From the NCBI GenBank assembly GCA_015067765.1, contig SVLV01000001.1:1-64000 (forward strand): a stretch of 64,000 nucleotides of DNA. The letters are read 5' to 3'. The translations under genes and the position numbers were made by a program. Below the pieces are notes generated by a model. It was given only the letters and a program-made list of their open reading frames with translations. It did not search any database and was not told where the DNA came from. Source of the DNA: Oscillospiraceae bacterium. GTDB taxonomy: Bacteria > Bacillota > Clostridia > Oscillospirales > Oscillospiraceae. The first letter of the stretch is position 1. Each line of letters starts with the position of its first letter. Positions 40,843 to 50,330 of this stretch are shown in pieces.

Positions 40843-42336
40843 ATGGGTAGATATATTCTGGCGCTGGATCAGGGAACCACCAGTTCCCGCGCTATTCTGT
40901 TTGACCATACCGGCTCCATTCATTCCATGGGGCAGCATGATTTTCCTCAATACTACCCGCAGGCTGGCTGGGTGGAGCATGATCCCATGGAGATCTGGGA
41001 CAGCCAGCGCCGTGCGGTGATGGATGCTATCGCCAATGCCATGCCCGGGGATATCGCCGGCATCGGCGTGACCAATCAGCGGGAAACCACCATCCTCTGG
41101 AACCGCCATACCGGTCAGCCGGTGTACAGGGCTATTGTGTGGCAGTGCAGGAGGACAGCGGAACTGTGTGAGGAGCTGAAACGAAAGGGACTCAGTGAAC
41201 GAATCCAATCCACCACAGGTCTGCTGATCGATGCCTATTTTTCCGCCACCAAGATTCGCTGGATCCTGGACCATGTGCCGGGTGTGCGGCAGCAGGCAGA
41301 AGAAGGGAATTTGCTGTTTGGAACGGTGGAGACCTGGCTCATTTGGCTGTTGACCGGCAGGCATGTGACCGACTATTCCAATGCTTCCCGCACCATGCTC
41401 TTTGATATCCACAAGCTGTGTTGGGACGAGGAACTGTGTGCTCTGTTGAACATCCCCGTGTCCCTGTTGCCCCAGCCGGTAGGAAACAGTCAGGTTTATG
41501 GCTATGTGCAGTCCGGCATCCCCGGATTGGAGAAATTGGCGGGCGTGCCGGTGTGCGGTGCGGCCGGTGACCAGCAGGCGGCCCTCTTTGGGCAAACCTG
41601 CTTCACACCCGGCGAGGCAAAAAACACCTATGGAACCGGTTGTTTTACCCTGATGAATGTGGGCGCGCGGCCCGTCCGCAGCCGGGCGGGACTGGTGTCC
41701 TCTGTGGCCTGGCAGGTAAATGGAGAGACTACCTATGCGCTGGAGGGCAGTGTGTTCAATGGCGGCAGCACCATCCAGTGGCTGCGGGATGAGTTGCAGA
41801 TCATCGACAGTGCCCCGGCCATCAACGATCTGGCTGCCACCGTGCCGGATACCGGCGGAGTGGTGATCGTGCCGGCCTTTACAGGTCTGGGCGCACCCTA
41901 TTGGGATATGTATGCCCGGGGTGCCATTTTGGGCATCACCCGGGGCACCAACCGGGGCCATCTGGCCCGGGCGGTGCTGGAGTGCATCGCCTTTCAGGTG
42001 ACCGACCTGATGCTGGCCATGCGGCAGGATGCCGGCTGTGATATCACGACGCTGCGGGCCGATGGCGGAGCCAGCGTCAGTGATCTTTTGATGCAGATGC
42101 AGGCCGATCTCCTGCAGATTCCGGTGGATCGTCCGGTGATGGTGGAGACCACCGCCTTTGGTGCGGCGGCACTGGCAGGCCTGGCTTGCGGCATGTGGCA
42201 GGATCTGGAGCAGCTGCGCAGCTTGCGCCGCAGCCAGTGTGCCTTCCTGCCCCAGCGGGTGCAGGCGGATTGCGACAGAGATTACCGGCTTTGGAAACGG
42301 GCGGTAGGCCGGGCCGCCGACTGGATCGAACATTAA
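40843..42336 (+). CDS. glpK: Glycerol kinase
   Basis: 497 residues, full length for GlpK: ATP-binding LDQGTTSSRAILFDHTG, IGVTNQRETTILWNRHTGQP, IVWQCRRTAE, CGAAGDQQAALFGQ, YGTGCFTLMNVG and PAFTGLGAPYWDMYARG. It phosphorylates glycerol to sn-glycerol-3-phosphate, which feeds glycolysis and lipid synthesis (PgsA at 26470 uses glycerol-3-phosphate). No glpF or glpD gene is adjacent. Confidence 0.96.
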   Translation: MGRYILALDQGTTSSRAILFDHTGSIHSMGQHDFPQYYPQAGWVEHDPMEIWDSQRRAVMDAIANAMPGDIAGIGVTNQRETTILWNRHTGQPVYRAIVWQCRRTAELCEELKRKGLSERIQSTTGLLIDAYFSATKIRWILDHVPGVRQQAEEGNLLFGTVETWLIWLLTGRHVTDYSNASRTMLFDIHKLCWDEELCALLNIPVSLLPQPVGNSQVYGYVQSGIPGLEKLAGVPVCGAAGDQQAALFGQTCFTPGEAKNTYGTGCFTLMNVGARPVRSRAGLVSSVAWQVNGETTYALEGSVFNGGSTIQWLRDELQIIDSAPAINDLAATVPDTGGVVIVPAFTGLGAPYWDMYARGAILGITRGTNRGHLARAVLECIAFQVTDLMLAMRQDAGCDITTLRADGGASVSDLLMQMQADLLQIPVDRPVMVETTAFGAAALAGLACGMWQDLEQLRSLRRSQCAFLPQRVQADCDRDYRLWKRAVGRAADWIEH

Positions 42337-42339
42337 AAC

Positions 42340-42368
42340 TTGCATAGACGGTGGATTTGGGTTATAAT
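42340..42368 (+). promoter_or_regulatory. Promoter of zinc-ribbon/ridA transcript
   Basis: TTGCAT (42340-42345), 17-bp spacer, TATAAT (42363-42368). Confidence 0.75.
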
Positions 42369-42419
42369 AACTAACAATCCAAAGGATTTAAAGTCCTGAA
42401 TGTTGAAAGGAGTATCGAT

Positions 42420-42836
42420 ATGGCATTTTTTGAAGAACTGAGCAAGAAGGCCCAGCTGTATGCTGAGGTTGCCGTGGAGAAGACCAAGGATCTGGCTGAG
42501 ACGGTCGGCGATAAGGCTAAGGCTGCCGCCGATACCGCCAAGACCAATATGGCAATCATGGCCGAGCAGCACGAACTGGAAAAGTGCTACAAGGCCATCG
42601 GCGAGTGGTTCGCAGCTGAGTATACCGAGGAGATCCCCGATGCCCTGAAGGATGTGATGGCTGCAGTGGCCGCCTCCAAGGAGCGCATTGCCGAGCTGGA
42701 GGCCTCCCGTGCCGCAGCCAGCCAGTGTGAGGAAGAGGAGCCTGTTGTGGAGGCCACTTTGAAGGTGTGCCCCGCCTGCGGTCTGGCCGCTTCCGGCAAC
42801 TATTGCTCTGAGTGCGGCGCCAAGCTGGGCGAATAA
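42420..42836 (+). CDS. Coiled-coil protein with C-terminal zinc ribbon
   Basis: 138 residues. Most of it is Ala/Lys/Glu-rich helix (AEVAVEKTKDLAETVGDKAKAAADT; AAVAASKERIAELEASRAAA), ending in a zinc ribbon CPACGLAASGNYCSECGAKLG. Such zinc-ribbon helical proteins are common in Clostridia and their function is unknown. ridA follows after 10 bases, so they are probably cotranscribed. Confidence 0.7.
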   Translation: MAFFEELSKKAQLYAEVAVEKTKDLAETVGDKAKAAADTAKTNMAIMAEQHELEKCYKAIGEWFAAEYTEEIPDALKDVMAAVAASKERIAELEASRAAASQCEEEEPVVEATLKVCPACGLAASGNYCSECGAKLGE

Positions 42837-42846
42837 AGGAGATATC

Positions 42847-43224
42847 ATGAAGACGATCATTACTTCCCCCAAGGCCCCGGCCGCCATCGGCCCCTATTCT
42901 CAGGCGATTGATTGCGGCGCTTTTGTGGTCACCAGCGGTCAGACCGGTGCAGATCCTGTCACCGGTGAGATCAAGGGCGATGTGGTTGCTCAGACCCGTC
43001 AGGTGCTGACCAATATCAAGAATGTGCTGGAAGCTGCCGGTCTCACCATGGACAACGTGGTGAAGACCACCGTGTTCCTGCAGAATATGTCCGACTTTGC
43101 GGCCATGAATGCCGTGTATGCCGAATTCTTTACCGAGGGCCAGTACCCCTGCCGCTCCGCAGTGGAAGTGGCTGCTCTGCCCAAGGGCGCTCTGGTGGAG
43201 ATCGAGACCATCTGCGTCAAGTAA
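42847..43224 (+). CDS. ridA: RidA family enamine/imine deaminase
   Basis: 125 residues with GPYSQAIDCGAFVVTSGQTGADPVTGEI, QTRQVLTNIKNVLEAAG and the C-terminal signature YPCRSAVEVAALPKGALVEIE, including the conserved Arg that binds the substrate carboxylate. RidA hydrolyses reactive 2-aminoacrylate-type intermediates made by PLP enzymes. It is a trimer by family knowledge. Confidence 0.93.
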   Translation: MKTIITSPKAPAAIGPYSQAIDCGAFVVTSGQTGADPVTGEIKGDVVAQTRQVLTNIKNVLEAAGLTMDNVVKTTVFLQNMSDFAAMNAVYAEFFTEGQYPCRSAVEVAALPKGALVEIETICVK

Positions 43225-43240
43225 AACTGGTTATGTAAAA

Positions 43241-43278
43241 AAGCCCACCGGATCCCGTCGGGATCCGGTGGGTTTTGC
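43241..43278. terminator. Bidirectional terminator between ridA and sulP
   Basis: The 13-bp stem CCCACCGGATCCC / GGGATCCGGTGGG is flanked by AAAAAAG and TTTTGC. Confidence 0.88.
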
Positions 43279-43282
43279 TATG

Positions 43283-44968
43283 TTACTCCTGGGTGGGGTG
43301 CTGATTCACGATCTCCTGTGCGCGGGCCAGTGCGGTGCTGATGTGGTCGCAGAAGTTCTCCGGACCGACCGCCTCATAGAAGCCGGCCTTCTTCATCACG
43401 GAGAGAGGCTGCTCATTGACGTGGGACAGCACCAGTGAAACACCCATGCTCTCACACTTGTGATGCAGATCCTCCAGGGAGTGGAGTGCAGTCACATCCA
43501 GTGCCGGAACGGCCCGCATCCGCAGAACCAGACAGTAAGTGAAGTCCTTCAGACGGATGTCCAGGATCTTGTCGGCAGCGCCAAAGAACAGAGGTCCGCT
43601 GATCTCGTAGACGCGGACATTTTGGGGGACATGTGCCAGATCCAGACGGTCGCGCTCCTCCTCCGTCTCGGCGTAGGTCCAGCCGGTGACAGAGGTCTGA
43701 TCGCTCATGCGCTTCATAAACAGCATGGCGGCCAGCACCATGCCCACCTCGATGGCGATAACCAGATCGAAGATCACCGTCAGCAGGAAGGTGACCAGCA
43801 TGACGGCAATGTCAGACTTGGGGGCAGAGCGCAGCATACCCACAAAGTGGCGCCACTCGCTCATATTATAGGCCACCATAAAGAGGATGGCAGCGATGGT
43901 GGGCATGGGAATGAGGCCTGCATAGGGCATGAAGAACAGCAGCACCAGCAGCAGAACCAATGCATGGACCATGCCGGCGATGGGGCTGCGGCCGCCGTTT
44001 TTGGCGTTGGCTGCCGTACGGGCAATGGCGCCGGTAGCGGGGATGCCGCCAAAGAGGACGGAGGCGATGTTGCCGGCGCCCTGTGCCACCAGTTCCGCAT
44101 TGGGGTTGTGGCGGGAGTTCACCATACTGTCAGCCACCACGCAGGAGAGAAGGCTTTCGATGGCAGCCAGAATGGCAATGGTGAAGGCATCGGGGAGAAC
44201 GGCTGCAATCTTATCGTAGCTCAGCTCCAGACCAGTCAGCGCAAAAGAGGGGAGACCGGCGGGGATGGTGTACAGCTCACCGATGGTGAACACACCTTCA
44301 TCCAAACCGGGAATCAGCTTCACCATAGCGGCGCCCACCACCACAGCGATGAGAGAGGGAGGGACCTTCTTCTCCAGGCGGGGATAGAGGATCAGGATCG
44401 CCAGACTGACAACACCTACCAGCAGCGCCTGAGGACTGAAAGTGCCCATGGCCTCCAGATTGGCATGGATTTTCTCCAGGGTCTCAATGGGACGCACGCC
44501 GTCTGCATACTGCAGGCCCAGGAAATCCTTGATCTGTCCCACCAGAATGGTGACTGCGATGCCGGAGGTAAAGCCGGTGGTGATGGTGCTGGGAATGAAC
44601 TTGATGAGGGCACCAAACTTGAACACACCCATCAGGATCAGGAAGATACCGGCCAGAATGGTAGCGATAATCAGCCCATCCATACCCTGCGTGGCCACGA
44701 TACCGGCCACCACTGTGGCAAAAGCGGCGGTAGGACCGCTGATCTGCACTGTGCTGCCGCCCAACAGGGAGGCCACAAAACCGGCAAAAATCGCCGTATA
44801 GACACCGCAGGCAGGCTCAACACCGGAGGCCAGTGCCAGAGCAATGGACAGCGGCAGCGCAATGATGGCGACGATGATACCGGCGACGATATCGTTGGTC
44901 ACCTGCTTGCCGGACAGAGAGCCCAGCATGGTAAACAGTTTCGGCTGCAAGTAGAAATCCTTTTTCAA
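43283..44968 (-). CDS. SulP family anion transporter with STAS domain
   Basis: I place the start at TTG 44968 (KKDFYLQPK) after GGGGTGG; the frame extends to 44998 but without a ribosome site. About 561 residues: ten or more membrane spans starting DIVAGIIVAIIALPLSIALA, SulP signature region SLLGGSTVQISGPTAAFATVVAGI, and a cytosolic STAS domain at the end (VRVYEISGPLFFGAADKI ... VPALDVTALHSLEDLHHKC). It transports sulfate, bicarbonate or another anion; which one is not evident. Confidence 0.9.
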   Translation of the reverse strand: MKKDFYLQPKLFTMLGSLSGKQVTNDIVAGIIVAIIALPLSIALALASGVEPACGVYTAIFAGFVASLLGGSTVQISGPTAAFATVVAGIVATQGMDGLIIATILAGIFLILMGVFKFGALIKFIPSTITTGFTSGIAVTILVGQIKDFLGLQYADGVRPIETLEKIHANLEAMGTFSPQALLVGVVSLAILILYPRLEKKVPPSLIAVVVGAAMVKLIPGLDEGVFTIGELYTIPAGLPSFALTGLELSYDKIAAVLPDAFTIAILAAIESLLSCVVADSMVNSRHNPNAELVAQGAGNIASVLFGGIPATGAIARTAANAKNGGRSPIAGMVHALVLLLVLLFFMPYAGLIPMPTIAAILFMVAYNMSEWRHFVGMLRSAPKSDIAVMLVTFLLTVIFDLVIAIEVGMVLAAMLFMKRMSDQTSVTGWTYAETEEERDRLDLAHVPQNVRVYEISGPLFFGAADKILDIRLKDFTYCLVLRMRAVPALDVTALHSLEDLHHKCESMGVSLVLSHVNEQPLSVMKKAGFYEAVGPENFCDHISTALARAQEIVNQHPTQE

Positions 44969-45100
44969 AAGTACCACCCCAAATGTGTAAATAATCAAGA
45001 AACCGTTAGATTATACCTCTTTTTCGATGCATTTGTCAATTGTTGGAAGAGGGGCTTTCGCTGCTGCAGCGATAAAGTTCCTTTCGCGAAGTCTCGGTTG

Positions 45101-45129
45101 TTGAAACGATTGGTGGGGTGTGGTAATAT
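45101..45129 (+). promoter_or_regulatory. Promoter of GyrI-like gene
   Basis: TTGAAA (45101-45106), 17-bp spacer ending in TGTGG, TAATAT (45124-45129). Confidence 0.6.
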
Positions 45130-45160
45130 GGGCTACAATAGCATTTGCGGGAGGGGAAAG

Positions 45161-45793
45161 ATGACTTTCGACTTCAAGAAAGAATATAAGGAGCTCTATA
45201 TGCCCAAGAACCGACCGGAGATCGTAACGGTTCCAAAGGCGAATTATATCGCTGTGCGGGGAACGGGTGACCCCAATGAGGAGGGAGGGGCCTATCAGCA
45301 GGCCATCGGTATTTTGTATGCCGTAGCCTATACCCTGAAGATGAGCCATAAGACGGATTACAAAATCAAGGGATTTTTTGAATATGTTGTACCGCCGCTG
45401 GAAGGCTTCTGGTGGCAGGAGCATGTGGATGGTGTGGACTACACCAATAAGTCCGCATTCCACTGGATTTCCGTGATCCGACTGCCGGATTTTGTCTCTG
45501 AAGAAGATGTAGCATGGGCGGTGGAGACGGCGACCAAAAAGAAGAAACTGGACTGCACTCCGGTAGAATTTCTCACGGTGGATGAGGGGCTGTGCGTTCA
45601 GATCCTGCACACAGGGTCCTTCGATGATGAGCCTGCAACCGTTGCTTGGATGGATGACTACTTGCAGAAGAACGGCTATGTAAATGATTTCAGCCAAAGC
45701 AGGTTGCACCACGAAATTTATCTGTCCGATGTAAGAAAGGTTGCTCCCGATCGCTGGAAAACGGTAATCAGACATCCCATTAAAATGGGATAG
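45161..45793 (+). CDS. GyrI-like small-molecule-binding domain protein
   Basis: The start is ATG 45161 after GAGGGG; the frame continues open upstream but without start support. 210 residues: KANYIAVRGTGDPNEEGGAYQQAIGILYAVAYTLKM is typical of the stand-alone GyrI-like (SHS2/AraC effector-binding) proteins, which bind or hydrolyse small molecules. No DNA-binding domain is attached. It is followed after 32 bases by a lipoprotein gene. Confidence 0.8.
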   Translation: MTFDFKKEYKELYMPKNRPEIVTVPKANYIAVRGTGDPNEEGGAYQQAIGILYAVAYTLKMSHKTDYKIKGFFEYVVPPLEGFWWQEHVDGVDYTNKSAFHWISVIRLPDFVSEEDVAWAVETATKKKKLDCTPVEFLTVDEGLCVQILHTGSFDDEPATVAWMDDYLQKNGYVNDFSQSRLHHEIYLSDVRKVAPDRWKTVIRHPIKMG

Positions 45794-45825
45794 GATTTCA
45801 TGGAGCAGAGAAAGGCGGGTTTCTT

Positions 45826-46398
45826 ATGAAAAGATGTGCGGCGTGGCTGCTGGCTATCATTTTTGCATTGGGGATCACTGGCTGCAGCAGGGAAGGAAAA
45901 TCACCGGATGGTATACTGGGAAAGAATGAGTATACTGCCGTGGTGGCCTATGCCGGCTGGGCGGACCCTGATACATTCTGTTTGGGGGGGCTGAATGCGC
46001 AGAAAATGTATATCAGCAGTGTGCAGCATCTGCCGATTTATCGGTTTGATACCATGGCACAATTTACACAGTTCCGGAGTTCCTGTGATCCGGCAGCTAT
46101 AGCGCAGGGGTATGATGAGATGCCCTCCCTTCAGGCTGTGGCGGCCTCTTTCGATGAAACTTTTTTTGAAGAGAACACTTTGCTGATGGTCTATGTGGGT
46201 TCGGGCAGCGGCACATATCGCTTCGGAGTGAACAGTGTGTTCTGTGATGGAAAGGCCCTCTGCATCCATGTGGAGCAGACCAATCATCCGCAGGTGGCGA
46301 CAGATGATATGGCCGGCTGGCTGATCATGGTTGCGGTTCCGGATCGAGTGGCCGAAGATTGCGTGGAATTTGATGCAGATCTGAACCATTTCAGCTGA
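45826..46398 (+). CDS. Lipoprotein with PrcB_C-like domain
   Basis: 190 residues. Signal peptide with lipobox LGITGCSR (Cys20). The C-terminal half (SFDETFFEENTLLMVYVGSGSGTYRFGV ... MAGWLIMVAVPDRV) matches the pattern of PrcB_C domains of protease-complex proteins. It has no adjacent partner protease. It sits on the outer face of the membrane; the role is unknown. Confidence 0.65.
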   Translation: MKRCAAWLLAIIFALGITGCSREGKSPDGILGKNEYTAVVAYAGWADPDTFCLGGLNAQKMYISSVQHLPIYRFDTMAQFTQFRSSCDPAAIAQGYDEMPSLQAVAASFDETFFEENTLLMVYVGSGSGTYRFGVNSVFCDGKALCIHVEQTNHPQVATDDMAGWLIMVAVPDRVAEDCVEFDADLNHFS

Positions 46399-46410
46399 CT
46401 GAAAACAAGA

Positions 46411-46447
46411 AAACAACTCCCATCCCCGTGGATGGGAGTTGTTTTTG
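46411..46447. terminator. Terminator between lipoprotein and MATE genes
   Basis: The 14-bp stem AACAACTCCCATCC / GGATGGGAGTTGTT with loop CCGT is followed by TTTG; it is bidirectional. Confidence 0.88.
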
Positions 46448-46472
46448 TGTGCCAGTGAACAGAGAAGTCCGT

Positions 46473-47834
46473 CTATTGTTCATGGATAGGACCGGTTTTC
46501 CATTTGCCGGTCTTGTAGTAGATGGCTGCAATAACAAAGGGGGTAAAGCCGGCGATGACATCGCCCCAGAGGAAACCCGACCAGTCCCTGACCAGAACAA
46601 GGCCGAACAACAGGGAAAAGCCGATCCGGTTGACAATGCCGTCCAGAAAAGCGGAACAGAAATTCAATTTGTAATTTCCGCTGCCGTCGATGAGACTGTT
46701 GCTGGGGGCGCGGCAGGCGCCGCCGAAGAACAGGGCGCACAACATCGGAATTAATGCCATAGAGGCCTGCATAACATCCGGATCGGAGGTGAAGAGCCCG
46801 AAAACCAGCCGGGGGGCGGTCAGTACCAACAGGGACAGTGTGGCGGCAACCGTCAGGGTGATTCCCGCGGCAGTACGCAGGATTTTGGGGACACGGCCAT
46901 ATGTTCCGGCACCGATATTTTGGCCGATCATGGTGCTGGCAGCCATGTTGACTGCATTGGCAAACATGTTGCTGACCACATTGATCTTGCTGTATATGCC
47001 TGCGGCGCTGGAGGCTACCACACCGTAGAGGTTGATCCAGGAGTTGACAAACAGCTTGGAGAACATAACTGCCGTATTTTTGATGGCCATGGGGCAGCCC
47101 AACTTCAGCAGTGCCTGCAGTGTATTGGAGTCTATATGCAGGCAGCTCTTGTCTAAAGCGATCCCAAGCTTCTGTTGGTTGCGCAGGAGAAAGACCAGAC
47201 CAAACAGAAAACTGATCCCCTGTCCGATCACGGTTGCCACAGCCGCACCAAAAGCACCCATGTCGTATCCAGCAATCAGGATCAGGTCCAGCACCAGGTT
47301 AATTACTGTGGAGATGGCGATAAAGAGCAGCGGATGCCGGGAATCACCCATGCCCCGAAGAACGGCACTGACTACGTTGTATCCATAAACAAACAGCAGT
47401 CCCAGTGCACAGACCGTCACATAGGCATAGGCCTGCTGCTGCGCCTCCGGAGGTGTGTTCATCCAATCCAGAATATGGGAACGAATGGCGATGGTGACCG
47501 CGCTGACCAGTACGGCGCAGCCGAACAGAAATACTGCCAGGTTGCCGATGATCTTACCGATCTGCTCCCGCTTTCCGGCTCCCATGTGTTGGGCAATGAT
47601 GACCTGCCCGGCTGTGGCGAAGCCCACGCCGAGGAAGGTGAGAAAGTTCAGCACATCACCGCCAACAGATACGGCGGAAAGGCCGGCCTTGCCCACATAC
47701 TGTCCCACAATGATCATGTCCACCATGTTATATACGGCCTGCAGCAGATTGGAGACAAACAGGGGGAAGGCAAACACGGCCATCTGCCTGGAGATGCTCC
47801 CTTTTGTGAAATCTGCGATGTATTTTTCTGACAT
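46473..47834 (-). CDS. MATE family efflux transporter
   Basis: 453 residues with twelve predicted membrane spans. It starts SRQMAVFAFPLFVSNLLQAVYNMVDMIIVGQYVG and has the internal repeat PMAIKNTAVMFSKLFVNSWINLYG, as in MatE proteins of the NorM/DinF class. It exports drugs or metabolites against a cation gradient. It stands alone and is unrelated in position to the second MATE gene at 58479. Confidence 0.92.
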   Translation of the reverse strand: MSEKYIADFTKGSISRQMAVFAFPLFVSNLLQAVYNMVDMIIVGQYVGKAGLSAVSVGGDVLNFLTFLGVGFATAGQVIIAQHMGAGKREQIGKIIGNLAVFLFGCAVLVSAVTIAIRSHILDWMNTPPEAQQQAYAYVTVCALGLLFVYGYNVVSAVLRGMGDSRHPLLFIAISTVINLVLDLILIAGYDMGAFGAAVATVIGQGISFLFGLVFLLRNQQKLGIALDKSCLHIDSNTLQALLKLGCPMAIKNTAVMFSKLFVNSWINLYGVVASSAAGIYSKINVVSNMFANAVNMAASTMIGQNIGAGTYGRVPKILRTAAGITLTVAATLSLLVLTAPRLVFGLFTSDPDVMQASMALIPMLCALFFGGACRAPSNSLIDGSGNYKLNFCSAFLDGIVNRIGFSLLFGLVLVRDWSGFLWGDVIAGFTPFVIAAIYYKTGKWKTGPIHEQ

Positions 47835-47949
47835 GGGGCATCCTCCTATGCACCTGAATTTCTTTGAATGCTCTGCGCTTGAGCGGGGGATACATTTACT
47901 GTAGCATAAAATTCGGCAGGATGTAAGGATTTTCTAAATCTGACGCCAA

Positions 47950-48000
47950 AAGCCCCTCTTCTGCTGACAGCTTGTGCTGCAGGCGAAGAGGGGCCTGTTT
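47950..48000. terminator. Hairpin between MATE and HD-domain genes
   Basis: The stem GCCCCTCTTC / GAAGAGGGGC (47952-47961, 47985-47994) is followed by CTGTTT and, on the other strand, TTTTGG. The remaining bases of the 200-bp gap hold nothing recognisable. Confidence 0.6.
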
Positions 48001-48035
48001 CGGTATTTACCTGTTGACTCCGCAGTCGAGCTCCC

Positions 48036-48695
48036 TTACAGAAGCTGCTGATGGTTGATGGTAAGCCGGAACTGCAGGCCCAGCCGCTCTGCGGCCTTAC
48101 GGCACATCAGCATGCGGCCCATGAAAATTTCAAAATAGTCCATGATGGAGCCATACTGAGTGTCAATAGTCAGTTCCAGCAGTAACTGGGTGTGGTCCTC
48201 GGATACGGTCAGCTTTGATTCCCGTACAGAGTAATTGACCCGGTCGTGGATATCAAAGGTGCTCGCCTCCCGGTTGCGGACACGGCTGCGGCGCACATCG
48301 GACTTGTCCGCCAGGATCAAAGCGGCCGCCATGGCGCTGACCGGTTTGCCGGTGCCCTCGTCATGGTTGCCGATGGCCGTGATGATCTCGGAGATCTCCA
48401 GCGGATCCATTCCCATGCGATCCAGCAGACGGAAGGCCATCATAGCGCCGGATTGGGAGTGATCCACTCGGTTGATCAGGTTGCCGATGTCGTGAAGATA
48501 CCCCGCAATTTGTACCAGCTCCAGCTCCCGCTGCGGATAATCCAGTTTCTGCAGAATGTCCCGGGCGCGGGCGGCGACCAGCCCCACATGGGCGAAGCTG
48601 TGTTCGGTAAAACCCAGCGCCTGCAGAGATTCATTCGCCTTGCGGATATAGGTTTGAATGGTTTGGTCGTTGCGGATCTGCTCAAAAGTAATCAT
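48036..48695 (-). CDS. HD-domain phosphohydrolase
   Basis: 219 residues with AHVGLVAARARDILQKL, QIAGYLHDIGNLINRVDHSQSGA (HD motif) and ITAIGNHDEGTGKP, the metal ligands of HD-type phosphohydrolases. It is the last gene of a three-gene minus-strand operon with a response regulator and histidine kinase. It may act on a nucleotide second messenger, which is inferred. Confidence 0.8.
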   Translation of the reverse strand: MITFEQIRNDQTIQTYIRKANESLQALGFTEHSFAHVGLVAARARDILQKLDYPQRELELVQIAGYLHDIGNLINRVDHSQSGAMMAFRLLDRMGMDPLEISEIITAIGNHDEGTGKPVSAMAAALILADKSDVRRSRVRNREASTFDIHDRVNYSVRESKLTVSEDHTQLLLELTIDTQYGSIMDYFEIFMGRMLMCRKAAERLGLQFRLTINHQQLL

Positions 48696-48704
48696 AGGAA
48701 CTCC

Positions 48705-50330
48705 TTAAAAAATGACCGTGATGGTGGTGCCCACTTCCGGCTGACTCTCCAGCTGGAGCTGGGCATTATGGAACTGAGCGGCGTGCTTGACAATGGACAG
48801 GCCCAGACCGGTTCCGCCAACGGCGCGGCTATGACTCTTATCCACCCGGTAGAACCGCTCAAACACGCGGGATTGATGGGCATAGGGAATGCCGATGCCG
48901 GTATCGGAGACCTCCAGAATGGTGCGGCCCTTCCGCTGCCCTACCCACAGGCGGACATGACCGCCGGGGCGGTTATATTTGATGGCGTTATCACACAGGT
49001 TATAGACCATCTCGTGGAGAATCTGCGCTGCACCGGAAATGGTCTGCACATCGCCCTCCAGCTGCAGCTGCACCTGGCTGCGCTGCGCCACGGGCTGCAG
49101 GCTCTCCAGCACTTGCTGGCAAAGCTGGTGAAGATCCACAGGCTCCATTTCGAATCCGGTGCCCCCTTCATCCAGATGGGACAGATCGATGATATCCTCT
49201 ACCAGATCCACCAATCGCTGGCTCTCCCGATAAATATCTCCGGCAAATTCCTGCACCTTGTCCTGCGGCACAAGACCTTCCCGGATCAGCTCGGCAAAAC
49301 CGGAAATGGCGGTCAGGGGAGTTTTCAACTCATGGGATACATTGGCGGAGAATTCCCGGCGCAGAGCCTCCCGCTGTTGCTGCTCGGTCACATCCATGGC
49401 CAGCACAACGGCACCGGCCACCTGTCCGCTGGCCAGGACGGGATTGGCAATGAACTGCAGAGTCCGATCCGGCAGGGTCTGCAGGTGCTCGCCGCGGCGG
49501 CCCGCCAAAGCCTGTTCGGCGGCCTCAATCAGACCTGGGATTTGATCAAAGCTACGCAGATGGGTAGCGTTTTCACAGTTGAGCAGTTGGCGGATGCCGG
49601 TGTTCACGGAGAGGATATTGCCCTTGCTGTCCAACAGGAGCAATCCTTCTCCCATATTTTCTGTGATGGCATCAAATTCCCGGATTCGCTGCCGCAGCTG
49701 ATCCATTTGACGGCGGATGATCTCATTTTGCTGCTGAAGGCGCTGGACGAGAGGCTGCAGCTCCGGATAGATATCATGGGGCTCGGACAGCGAGATGCTG
49801 TTGATTTTTCCGGTGATCTGTCTTGCCAGCCGAAGGGAGAGCCAGGCAGCCAAAGCCAGCAGAACGGCCAGCGTCAGGGTGAAAGGCCAGAGCATATCCA
49901 AAAGCATTCTACCCAGACTGGGCTGGCTGCGGGTCAAATGCAGGAGACTTCCGTCCGGCAGCTGCAGGGCAAAATGCAGTTCCCGCTGCCCCGGATTCTC
50001 GGCATGCCGGGCAAAGTGCCCGCTGCCGTTGGCCCGGGCCTGTGCAATCTCAGGATGAGCGGTCTCCAAGCTGGTTGCCCACTCCGTTGTGCCGGTACTG
50101 TCGTAAAGAATGGTTCCGTCATTGCCGATGTGGGTGACCCGATCGGGAGAGCGCAGCTGAGACAGGTCGGCATAGGCCATAGATTGCATCAGCTGCTGTG
50201 CCTCCACAGACAGACTGTCAAAGGATCTTCGCTCATATTCGTGGTACAGCATCGTGCAAAACAGTGTCCCACTGACCAGCAGAGTCAGCAGACTCAGCAG
50301 GAAACTGTTGCGGAAAATCTTTCCTCTCAT
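48705..50330 (-). CDS. PhoR-type sensor histidine kinase with PAS domain
   Basis: 541 residues: membrane span near 10-30, extracytoplasmic part to about 160, second span (LLDMLWPFTLTLAVLLALAAWLSLRL), HAMP-like linker, PAS (FDAITENMGEGLLLLDSKGNILSVN), HisKA with NVSHELKTPLTAISGFAEL (His near 333) and HATPase_c with NLCDNAIKYN, EVSDTGIGIPYAHQ and GTGLGLSIVKH. The start overlaps the response regulator stop (ATGA). The layout is that of PhoR/WalK; a phosphate or envelope signal is possible. Confidence 0.92.
   Translation of the reverse strand: MRGKIFRNSFLLSLLTLLVSGTLFCTMLYHEYERRSFDSLSVEAQQLMQSMAYADLSQLRSPDRVTHIGNDGTILYDSTGTTEWATSLETAHPEIAQARANGSGHFARHAENPGQRELHFALQLPDGSLLHLTRSQPSLGRMLLDMLWPFTLTLAVLLALAAWLSLRLARQITGKINSISLSEPHDIYPELQPLVQRLQQQNEIIRRQMDQLRQRIREFDAITENMGEGLLLLDSKGNILSVNTGIRQLLNCENATHLRSFDQIPGLIEAAEQALAGRRGEHLQTLPDRTLQFIANPVLASGQVAGAVVLAMDVTEQQQREALRREFSANVSHELKTPLTAISGFAELIREGLVPQDKVQEFAGDIYRESQRLVDLVEDIIDLSHLDEGGTGFEMEPVDLHQLCQQVLESLQPVAQRSQVQLQLEGDVQTISGAAQILHEMVYNLCDNAIKYNRPGGHVRLWVGQRKGRTILEVSDTGIGIPYAHQSRVFERFYRVDKSHSRAVGGTGLGLSIVKHAAQFHNAQLQLESQPEVGTTITVIF

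Noticed and set aside
43460-45160. Long plus-strand frame opposite the SulP gene, joined to the GyrI-like gene
   Set aside because: The upstream part is the antisense of SulP (His/Gln/Asp-rich translation). The real gene starts at ATG 45161, which has its own promoter and ribosome site.
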